Source: Symbiodinium natans
Taxonomy: Eukaryota > Sar > Dinophyceae > Suessiales > Symbiodiniaceae
Assembly: GCA_905221605.1 (NCBI GenBank)
Contig: CAJNDS010002692.1
Coordinates: forward strand, 248,001-312,000
Length of the DNA stretch: 64,000 nt
Direction of reading: 5' to 3'
The notes under the pieces are model-generated. The model was given only the letters and a program-made list of their open reading frames with translations, did not search any database and was not told the DNA's origin. Positions 11,956 through 21,106 of the stretch are shown piece after piece. A program made the translations under genes and the position numbers. How positions within the stretch are numbered: position 1 is the first letter of the stretch; every line of letters starts with the position of its first letter.

Positions 11956-13544
11956 AGACGGTGCTCACAGTCAAGCAAAGAAGAGAAGGCGTGCGTTGCA
12001 TGTACGGCCATCACACTCAGGCGTTGGCCGTCATCTGCCTCATCCCTGTATGAGATCTGAGGTTCTGGGGACGCTGGGCAGTATGTTGCAGGGCGCGAGC
12101 AGAGCACTTGCTCATGGAGGGGAAGCAGACTGAATAGCGCACGTCGCTTGCCGATGCGATCAGGCAATACACAGAAGAGAACATGAGGACTGCAATCGTT
12201 CCCGAACCGACAAGTCCGCCAAGAAAGAGGAGGCTGTCGCCCCTGTGTCATACTGAGAGCACGCTGAACGCGTGGTGGTGCTCTCGGGCGCCTGTGACAG
12301 CTCACCGCGCCCACAGTCGACGAACATAGCAACACCTGTCGCCCAGAAACCCAAGGACCTCAACGTCATCCAAGGCATCACACCGAAGCTGTGCACTCAC
12401 CGTACAGTACCCCTGTACCCCACGGTACTCGACCCGTGAACGACTGAGTCTGTCAAGACAGATTGGAAACGGAAATCACGTCATAAGCCGTTTGGTACCT
12501 TCTGTTGCGCACAAAGTGCACTCGGCATTGTATCGAAGGACGTCTAGAGACTGTCTGTAGCTCCAGAGCAACCACGAAACATGATATGCGTGCAAGCTGC
12601 TTGCGGAGCTCACACGGAACGCATGACCTTAAGCTTGCCAACAGCTGCAAGCACACTCTGCTGCGACGCAGCGCAGAGTCTTGTCGGCAGCGCTGACACA
12701 CCGCAAAACATCTGGGCCTGCTTGGACCCACAATCGCTTAGCAGGACGCAAGCTTGGCACACGGTGGGGACGTGGGGGACATGGTGGTACAGCACGCCTC
12801 AGCACGGGTTGGTTCGCTATTGAAGAATCCATATCGGTGGTCGGGTCACGGCAGCTTATGCACAAACAAGACGGCACGTCCGATAACACACGCGTCTCAA
12901 GCACCTCAAACGAACGTGGGCTGAGCCCCCTTGGCTCATGAAGCACAGGACAGCTGCATCCTTGGGACCCATAGTGGCCCTATGCAATGCGCGACGCAGG
13001 GCGAAGCTGTCGCATCACAAACTCCTCAGTTGCCTGTCACCTCGCCATCGATCTGTACACCTTCAACACACTGCAAACACATAACTTTCCCTTGCAACAG
13101 CAATACCCTGCCAGGTCAACACCCTGGGACAGGCCGGACCTAGCAGCGAACACCTGAAACAAGCACAGGTGCCTGTCCCAGACACCCTACTTCCTTGTAG
13201 TGACTTGCATCAAATGGCTTGGGTAAAGAAATTGACCGGCGCTAGATACAAAATCCTGAGGCTCAAAGGGTCGGCGCACACCTTGGGGATACGAAATGGA
13301 GGACGAAGCGTCAGGCAGGCATGGCAGCTAACAATGGCTCACTCAAATCTCGAGTCCCGCGCTTCAGTCTCCGCTGGAGGATTCTTGACGTCTCTGAACA
13401 AGCGCACCCTTTCCGAACAAGCCGGTGCATGAACTAATTTTCAGTTGCCACGAACTGCCTGCAGGTATAAGAAACAACCATGTCCCTTATGCTTCGAAAC
13501 GAAGAAAACGCATCTGCCTGCCACATCCTTGCGTGGATCACCTC
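11956..13544. other. YR3 body, non-repetitive part
   Basis: No gene recognised on either strand. ORFs are shorter than 110 codons and mutually overlapping. Confidence 0.4.
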
Positions 13545-13900
13545 GACATCAGAAGCTCAAGGACTCCAACGGGACGGCCATTTGCCAGGCAAGGCCACTT
13601 CAACTGCAAGCAGCAGGCGGGCCATGCCCGGGTAAAAGCATCCTGGAACCCAAGGACTGCACGCCGTCAAGCAACGCCACAATATACACACACTTGCAGA
13701 GATCACATCCATCATTCAGGTCACGTCCAATGATGAAGACTGCAGCGTAAGGACTGCAAACTGCCAGGCAACGCCACATCCTTCAAGCATGACTGCAAGC
13801 AGCCAGCAATGCAATCTTCTCTGAGCGCCGGCTGAAACATTGGAAGGCCAAAGACTGCAAGCTGCCAGGCAAAGCCATAGACGCCAAACTTCGGTTGGAA
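13545..13900. repeat. Second block of the CTCAAGGACTG repeat
   Basis: The 10.8-11.9 kb motif recurs (GAAGCTCAAGGACTCC, GACTGCAAACTGCCAGGCAA, GACTGCAAGCTGCCAGGCAA) about 1.6 kb further right. Confidence 0.7.
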
Positions 13901-14331
13901 CCACGTAAGGCCATCGTGCTCCAGAGCTCACTGGCGCTGGTTCGTAGAAGCACGGCTGCTGCGTGCCTGATCCTCACCAGGCTGTTGCAGGACATACGTA
14001 AAGATGCCTTCTTGAACTTGCACCAGCAATGGAGGGGAGACTGCTGGCCGCAAAGCACCTATGAGCATTCTGCCTGAGGCGCACCTCGGATTTTCCCCCC
14101 TTTTAACCGCTCAGCTGAGCCATGTGCACAACGCAAGGGCGTACGAAGGCGTCGAAAACGCATGTAGCCCCCCACCCAGTAGTGGCACAGGAAGACTGCA
14201 GGAGGCCTGGGGAAACCAGATGCACGCAAATTTAATGCAGCGCGCAGCGCGCGGCGCACGAGGTGTAGACAATGCACAGTACTTATTATCCCGCTCTGTA
14301 GCGGCCGTCAAACGGAAACCATGGCGGGGTC
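13901..14331. other. YR3 body, region next to A1
   Basis: This would be the 5' leader of the element on the - strand. I see no ORF with family resemblance and no promoter motif. Confidence 0.35.
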
Positions 14332-14562
14332 TCAAAATTTTGCGCACTGCGATGGAGCCAGTGCTGCACACATGAAGAGCTCAAGCAAACTTCGCAACAT
14401 GCAGTAAAGAATACAATCAACATGCCAAGTTGTTTGCTGCACATGACGCCATGCAAAGTATAAAATAACTTTTGGCTTCAAACCAAGAACAACGGCCCGC
14501 CGTTTTTCATGAGGCAATTCGGAAGCAAGCGATAAAACACGATTCGCTCGCGAACAGTAAGC
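14332..14562 (-). repeat. YR3 terminal repeat A1 (F')
   Basis: This is 231 bp matching 5731-5961 with two differences near 14445-14450. The hairpin TTCGC-TC-GCGAA lies at 14543-14554, 8 bp from the outer end. Confidence 0.9.
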
Positions 14563-14776
14563 GTCTGCTGTGAGGGGCCGACGTGAGTGAAATCTGTGGA
14601 CCCCACATCAAGTCTGCCAGCATTCTGTCGTGGTGGAGGGCAGTCCGACTCTCGTTCACGACCAGAGCATTTGTGCTCGGGGACCACTTCTAGTGTGGTT
14701 GTGAGGGTCTATCCAGTGGTTCTCTGTGAACTAGGTTAACCATTAGTGCCATTCTCAGTGGGCACGTGACCTGGTT
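14563..14776 (-). pseudogene. LINE-like ORF piece between YR3 and YR1
   Basis: This 214-bp island is flanked by two element ends. Read on -, it joins the YR1-right flank in frame (EAHQQ at 23690 then NQVTCPLRMALMVNL here), with no bases lost or duplicated. A stop (PSQPH*) follows after 29 codons, and a second frame then continues to the YR3 boundary, so the piece has at least one frameshift. Function not identifiable. Confidence 0.45.
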
Positions 14777-15061
14777 GTCTTTAGGATTAACAAAACTGTC
14801 GACATCTGAATGTATAAAGGAAGAGGTTCATAAAGAATAGACAGTATGTAAAAATTGCGAACCCTTCCCAACACGCTCAGATTCCAATCCTTTTGCGTCA
14901 CTGCGAGTTGCCTCGGATCAGGGGAACTTTCAAAAGGTAAGGCTGGGCACAAGGGCTCATGGGACATAAAGCTCCCTGCCCTTCGACGGACCCTGCCAAA
15001 GAGTCCAGGGACCATACGGAGATTGTACTCACTGCCCTCAACGGACCCGTCATCTCCCCCC
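14777..15061 (-). repeat. YR1 terminal repeat B2 (A)
   Basis: This is 285 bp matching 15429-15713 (one substitution, GGATTAAC against GGATTTAC). It ends in CTCCCCCC, which can fold back on the GGGTGGG spacer. Confidence 0.92.
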
Positions 15062-15073
15062 GGGTGGGTGGGT

Positions 15074-15428
15074 GGGAAAAATTGACAAATGTGCTCAAGA
15101 GTTCGCTAAAGAACGGCCTGCAAATGTGATAATGAAGCACATGTGCCATGTATGCAAACGACCACGAACCTCTGTTTGAGCAGGGCTGAGCGCGGCACAA
15201 GCACTTTGCATTTTGCACAAGAGAAGAATTCAAGCAGCTGTGCCTACTGCGAAGCCCCGAAAAACCACATGAAAAACGTCTGCATAAATCATGCCCATGC
15301 AAGATCTGCAAACACACGTGGTAGAAAACTCAGAAACTTTAAAGACAGTTTTGCGTTGCCCCTTCTTCAAAAGGGGGGAAGGGGCACCTATAAATCAAAG
15401 ACCACTCTATCCGCAAGCGGAGCGCGTA
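15074..15428 (-). repeat. YR1 internal repeat A2 (B)
   Basis: This 355-bp copy matches 23334-23689 and abuts A' directly. It contains two hairpins near its end: GCCCCTTC/GAAGGGGC (15358-15385) and TCCGC-AA-GCGGA (15410-15421). Confidence 0.92.
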
Positions 15429-15713
15429 GTCTTTAGGATTTACAAAACTGTCGACATCTGAATGTATAAAGGAAGAGGTTCATAAAGAATAGACAGTATG
15501 TAAAAATTGCGAACCCTTCCCAACACGCTCAGATTCCAATCCTTTTGCGTCACTGCGAGTTGCCTCGGATCAGGGGAACTTTCAAAAGGTAAGGCTGGGC
15601 ACAAGGGCTCATGGGACATAAAGCTCCCTGCCCTTCGACGGACCCTGCCAAAGAGTCCAGGGACCATACGGAGATTGTACTCACTGCCCTCAACGGACCC
15701 GTCATCTCCCCCC
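15429..15713 (-). repeat. YR1 internal repeat B1 (A')
   Basis: This copy lies just past the pol stop codon (the pol frame ends at 15728) and is joined to B without spacer. Confidence 0.92.
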
Positions 15714-15727
15714 TCAAACGTCCGGGC

Positions 15728-18700
15728 TCAAAGGAAAGGCAGTGTCCAAAGGTTTCCGCTCGAGGACGAGAGGAGGTCCCAGGGAAGGTCGCTCAGGTCC
15801 ATGCACTCATCTGCTAGAAGCTGCGCAGCCTGAGAGAAGTCGACGACCTGACCTCCAATCATCTGCGCTGCCAACGCAGCTTCCCCCCTGCTAGGGAGGT
15901 CGGCCACGTTGCTTGCAGAAGGAACGCGCTCAATCCAAGACACGATGCCGTCAGCCGACTCGCTGGCGTAGAAGAGGCATGCCAAGTTCAGTAGAGAACG
16001 AGAGGGGCTGCTGGCCTTAATGCAAGTGTACCTGGCGGCGTCATTGTCCACGTAAAAGATGCACCTCTTCCCGGCCAGTTCCGAGGCGCAGGTCCGTTTG
16101 GAGAGAACCGCGCGTAGGCCTCCGCCTGAGAGATGACCTGCTCGATGCCCTCTGCCAGCCAGAAGTCCACAAGCTTGGGCGGGATCTCGCCCGCTGCCAC
16201 CCATCTTCTATTGGAGCTCTGGTCCAGCAGAACTATCCCCCAGCGGGCGACGCCTTTCTCGTAGGACGCGTCAGTGAAGATGGAGACCGGGCTCCCCTGC
16301 GCCCGGAGTGAGAAGGTCCTCGGACGTGCATCAGAGAGTGTCTTCAGGATGAAGCGCCCCAGCGATTTCACCTCTTCCACGGAGGGAGAGCGGTTCATGT
16401 AGCAGATGTTGGCCAGGGCCCTGCAGGCTATCTTCATGGCTCGTCCAGCCGCGAAGCCCACCATGAAGTTCAGTTGGCCGTGCAGGGAGGCTGCTTCCCT
16501 GCGAGTGACGCAGCCTGAGGATGCCATCCTTGAAGCCTGGGCTCGGATCTTCTCAACGCGGCTAGGCTTGTTTGCCAAGGCCACCTGACCAGCGAGAAGC
16601 TCCCCAACACTGAGTCGCATGCCAAGCAGGTCAAAGGTCTCTTCAAAGGGGCGGCCCTTGTCATCACCCACTGCGTACGACCAACCCAGGGCGTCCAGAA
16701 GGCACTCGATGGCGAGGGAGCCCATCCTTGCAGTGGGGGCCGGCTCAAGCAAAGGGAAGTCGTCAAAATAGACCCCGCCGATCATGCCGGCGAGATGCAG
16801 GGCCAGGTGCAGCAACGACCTAGAAACCCTATTGAAACCGTAAACCGCCGCGCAGCATCCGAAGGGGAGGCTCCTGGAGATGAAGTATTTCCACGAGCCC
16901 GACCCAGGTTCCCAAACCATCAAGACTGCGAAGACGAGGTCTTTGGCCATAACCGGGATCTGCTTATAGGCCTTTTCCAGGTCCAAGCAACGCCCCAGCC
17001 ACTTGACCCCCCCCAGAAGATCACCATGTGTACGCCCCACGAGCGTCGAGCCATCCGACAGCCCTACCCTGGTGAAGCCGTCGTCATGAGCAGCGTTCGC
17101 CACGAAACAGCAGAGGTTGACTAGGTAGTCGACGTCATGCAACTGAAGTAGGTCCACAGCATGGTAGGCCGTGTTAACCCCGCTCTCTTTGTAGTCATCT
17201 ATGGGCCTGCATTTCTCAGAATCCCCGGAGCCCTGGCGAACACCAAAACGCCTGCTGCAGCAAACCTCTTCTGCGCCCAGGGTTGCCTTGACGTCTTCGA
17301 GGGACTCGTAGGGGCCAATGAGGTAGCCTTTCTCCACCTCCTTCTCAGTGGCCAGCCAGACCTTGTGCAGGAGATCAGCATCATCTCCCACAGCCCCTTT
17401 TCCCGAAAGCATCTTGTTCCGCCAAACTGAGGAAGCGAGGAGGTCCTCCCTAGTGCAAGTTGCGGGGATCTCTTTCCAGTCGTAGAGCGGCGACTTCGTT
17501 GGCCTTCCTATCAAGGGGACCCCCTCCATGAGCTCCTGGGCGTCCAGGTCGGGGAAGCCTGTCTCCACGAGCAGCTTGCGCCAAAGAAGGATGTTCTTGC
17601 CCTTTAGGACCGCCTGGGCATGTGGAGGAAGTGAAGCCTGGTAGCGCCGCTCCTCCACCGCCAGCTCCTTTTTCATGGCGGCCAGACGTTTCTGCATAGA
17701 CAGCCTCTTCCTGGCCGAAGGCATGAAGCCACCAGTGAACAGTTCAAAAATGTTCCTCTTGACCTGGTCGTCTATGGAGTCAGATGCATCAAAGGGGTGC
17801 GGTACCTGACAGGCCTTGGCCACAAACTCCTGCTTGGTATGCAGGACTGCAAAAGTTGAGCGGCTCCCGTCTCCTCCCCCCTCAGAAGAGAGCTCGCGAA
17901 ACTCACCCTCAAGGGGGCGAACATGAGTGAAAAACTTGTACTCGGGCACCAGCGGAGGACGGCGGCGGGGTTGGCGGAGTAGAGGCCGCCTGGGGGCTGG
18001 TGCAGGCAGGCTCAGGCGGGCCCCAAGAAGAGAGACATACTGCAAGCACAGCTCAGCGGGATACTCGGCCTCCAGAGCGGTCTCAAACTGCCAGCCCCCC
18101 GCCTTGCGGTAGATCTGAAAGGGTGCATGTGTGTGCCGACCGTCACAGGGAGCCACGAGCCCTCTCAGTTCAGATGCGGAGGTGAGAAAGCGAGAAGCCT
18201 TTTTTCGATGGCCACCCCACATACACTGGTCAAAGTCAACATGGAACAAGCTTGCATACCAGCTCTGAAAAGCACGCTTCCCGGTCTGCCGAACAAACAA
18301 GGCGAGAACACTCCACATCCAGGAGTTCACCGGATTCTCTATGGTCACGGTCCAGCCTTTGGCATATGCGTCCAGCAGCAGGGAAACAACGAAGCGGCAG
18401 AGTTCATTTGCCGCGTCAACTTTGGCTTGCTCGGCAGAGGAAAGGCCGGGAAGGCCCAGCAAGTATGTAGCATCGCGCAAGGGGCGAGGCTGCGGTGCGC
18501 CGGATCGCAAAAGATGAGCTGGGAGCTTGATCTCTCGAGCGCGGCTGCCAGTTCCGCACGGGAGGCCAAGGTGAATGCCCAAAAGGCGCCCAGAGAGAAG
18601 GCGCTCACGCAAAAGGCGCTGACAAAGGGGCACGGTGAGGTCGAGCGTCCAGACAGGATGCAAAGGCCTGTGCTGATTTCGGGGGCCGTCCACCGCCAAC

Positions 18701-19626
18701 GCGGGCACACCAGCGGCTGCGAAAGTAGAGCTGAGACGAGCGCAACCAGCAAACAGCTCAACAAACGTCGGAGCTGCCAAGTTGCCCCCAGGCGGCTCCG
18801 GAGGGAAGGCGGCAACGCCGGGTGGGTCGGGGCCCGCGGGCAAGCAGGCCGCAGCGGGGGTGCACGGAGGGGAGGAGCTCGAGGGCGCGGGTGTGGCTGC
18901 TGAGGAGCCCGCGGACCAAGAGGTCTCAGCGGGGGTGCACATGGGGACTATACCCGGGGGAGGGGGCCTAAACCGAAAGGGAGGCGGCACCTCAGTTGGC
19001 GGCTCGGAGCAGGGGCGGCCAGAGGACTCCAAGTGACTGTTGTCAACGCCAGGGGAAGGGACCCTAAACCCCAAAGAACTAAGGGTCAAGGCTTCTGCTT
19101 TGGGCAGGCAATCGGAGCCACGCAGGCTGAAGGCAACGACGACCACGCGTGAGCCGGTCCATGGACATGTGCAATGAAGGCGCTCACGGGCGTTGAAGTA
19201 GACGCCCTGGGCCGTCACATCGAGCAAAATGCCCGACTTCGAGGATGCGGGATCAGCCTGAATCCAAACTTGGCCCCCTTCGAAGGCCGAAATGGCCACC
19301 GCGAAGTTCAAAGTAGCCCTTAAATTATTCTTATCCCGATGCAGCTCAGTACGCAGGTTCTGGAAAATTGCAATGTTGCTAAACACGAACTCCGGAGGAG
19401 TCTTTTCACAAATAAAAGAACAAAATGTTCTAATTGCCTCTGGATACAAGGAGCACGAGCGACGCAGACCAGTTAACGCACCATGCACATACGCCCCCGC
19501 CTGGAAAACACGGCTCTGATCGGTGGAGCCGCTGCGAGGGGCCTCCTCACCCGGCAAAGAGTGGAAGACCTGGAGAAGGTGGGCCAAAGTCAGCGAAGTG
19601 CCTGTATCCGAGCTCGTGAGGGCTAG
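15728..19626 (-). CDS. YR1 pol: 2OG oxygenase-like, C5-MTase-like, RT, RNase H
   Basis: Pol is read from the gag UGA at 19627 in the same frame. It has no early ATG, so readthrough is the likely route. Residue numbers count from 19587. (1) A 2OG-Fe(II) oxygenase-like (TET/JBP-like) domain at about 65-155 has HRD (H83, D85), FEGGQVWIQ, H138 and PWTGSR (R147). (2) A proline-rich linker. (3) A cytosine-C5 methyltransferase-like domain at about 274-490 has FVELFAG (SAM site), GLPCGTGSRAR (catalytic-type PC), ENP at 417, and a C/H-rich end. (4) RT at about 780-1000 has CRPIDDY, CLDLEKAYKQIP, LPFG and YFDD. (5) RNase H has D1106 and E1156, then YVDND and NVADLPSR after a one-base frameshift near 16110; the rest is in the frame ending at 15728. 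The retrotransposon roles of RT and RNase H are family knowledge. The oxygenase call rests on motif spacing only. Confidence 0.82.
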
Positions 19627-19632
19627 TCAGTT
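19624..19632 (-). promoter_or_regulatory. Gag-pol readthrough stop, AAC TGA CTA G
   Basis: The gag stop codon TGA (19629-19627) is followed by CTA G. UGA CUA (G) is the best-known leaky-stop context of eukaryotic viral and cellular readthrough genes. Gag and pol are in the same frame and pol lacks a start codon. Confidence 0.75.
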
Positions 19633-20649
19633 TGCCAGCGGGCAGGCAGTGTAGGAATGCGGCGCGAAACACTTCCAGCAGACGTGCAGGCCTCGACGGC
19701 AGCGTTTGCCTGGTTTAGCAAACTTGCAGCCCTTGCAGTTAAACCCGAAGCACACAGGCTTGCCCTCATGTTGAGAAGAACAGCCCGGCGGCAGCTCGAA
19801 GGGGGTGGAGGGACCTTTGCCACCCCCACCCGAGGTCTGGGCCCCCTTGCCCTTGGGAGGCTGCCCCTTCTTGCCACCAGCGGCACGGTCGGAGCGACCC
19901 TCAGGCGGCTCGTAGGGCTGGAAGCGGGCCGATTTCGGAGCCGGGATGAGGCAGAACTGGACCTGGGGGTGGCTCTTTAGGGCCTCGAGCTGCACCTGCA
20001 AAGGCTTAGAGCCATCTGGGCGAGCAGTCAAAGCACCACGAGTCTTCTCAGCTAGCCGGACGAAAAGCTGTTTGTCGGACTCGCGGACCTGGGCCATGGT
20101 GACGTAGAGACAGCCCTGCGGGGGGCTTCGAGTCAGCAAGAAGAAGAGCTCCTCGTGGTACAACTCCATGGCCGAGAAATCACACAAACGAGCGAGGTCG
20201 TACGCCAGAGCGCGCCTCTGAAGGGCCTGGCGGATTTGTAGTTCCCCGCTAAGCGTGCAGGAGCTCTCCTGCATCTTCTTGGTGAGGCGGAGATTTCCAG
20301 CAGCATCGAATTGAAGCCCGAGGTCACTGCGAGAGTGGGTAACCTCATGAGCCCTGCTAGTCAGACGCTCCCAGGGGATCCAAGAAAGTTGCTGATCAGC
20401 ACCCTGCTGGAAAACAAGGCGCTCAACCTTTTGCTTGAGCTCACCCATGACGGTTGTGCTAGCCTCGAACCACAAGCGTCGAAGCGGGATGAGCTCCCGC
20501 GTAGTGACATCCCGCCGGATGAGATCCCGGACAGCATCAATCAGGGGCTTCTCATCAGCTTGGCCGATCTGGTACGGGCTGACGAAAGCCAGCGCACCCA
20601 GGGACTTCACATTGGCCTTGATCAACAAGTCTAAGAAGCCCTTCTCCAT
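19627..20649 (-). CDS. YR1 gag-like protein with Cys/His-rich end
   Basis: This ORF is about 340 residues from the first ATG (20649). The frame is open further up to a stop near 20727, but without an ATG. The N-terminal half is helical with no named fold. A basic Gly/Lys-rich linker precedes a C-terminal cluster, CFGFNCKGCKF...KRCRRGLHVCWKCFAPHSYTACP, which resembles CCCH/knuckle-type nucleic-acid-binding motifs of retroelement gags. The protein would package the RNA. The stop is TGA followed by CTAG, and the next codons continue in the same frame into pol, so a minority of translation probably yields Gag-Pol. YR2 has a decayed equivalent at the same place in its gene order. Confidence 0.7.
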   Translation of the reverse strand: MEKGFLDLLIKANVKSLGALAFVSPYQIGQADEKPLIDAVRDLIRRDVTTRELIPLRRLWFEASTTVMGELKQKVERLVFQQGADQQLSWIPWERLTSRAHEVTHSRSDLGLQFDAAGNLRLTKKMQESSCTLSGELQIRQALQRRALAYDLARLCDFSAMELYHEELFFLLTRSPPQGCLYVTMAQVRESDKQLFVRLAEKTRGALTARPDGSKPLQVQLEALKSHPQVQFCLIPAPKSARFQPYEPPEGRSDRAAGGKKGQPPKGKGAQTSGGGGKGPSTPFELPPGCSSQHEGKPVCFGFNCKGCKFAKPGKRCRRGLHVCWKCFAPHSYTACPLAN

Positions 20650-20809
20650 GCCAAGCTCGAGGGCCCGGGCCGTGAAGGTCGCCTCGCTGTCAATGGCAGA
20701 ATTCACGGCGAACCAAGAAAGGAACTACCACGCGGGGCACAGCTGCAGGCCGGCGCTCACAAGAAACTCAAGCTAGGCATGCTCGAAGACAGGCCTGAGG
20801 CTTTACGCT

Positions 20810-21035
20810 CATGGGCACCAGACGCTCCGCTCCACGCCCGAAGGTCAGCGGGACTGTGCCAGTATAATTAGATCACACATATGGCAGAAAGTGACCTTCG
20901 CCTCTTTAGTCTGCACCACACCGGGCACCAAACGCACCGCTCCACGCCCGAAGGTCAGCGGGACTGTGCCATGCTTCACATGCAGCAACCCCCCCCCCCC
21001 GGCCCAGCTCAACGCCCGAAGGTCAGCTGGGAGGG
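20810..21035. repeat. Three short repeats between recombinase and gag
   Basis: The motif (C)TCCACGCCCGAAGGTCAGCGGGACTGTGCC occurs at about 20829-20860 and 20939-20970, with a shorter form at 21010-21030. It lies in the 0.45-kb untranslated interval between the recombinase stop and the gag start. It may be a control or packaging region, but that is only inferred from position. Confidence 0.75.
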
Positions 21036-21106
21036 GGGGGAATGGAGGCATCCAGCTTCAAGTGGAGTATACTGGAGACAACCACTTTCCGACGAAGCAC
21101 ATCCGG

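Noticed and set aside
14755-15667. Duplicated ORF starting MVPGLFGRVRR (14755 and 15440)
   Set aside because: It appears twice only because it lies in the duplicated B repeat; no family resemblance.
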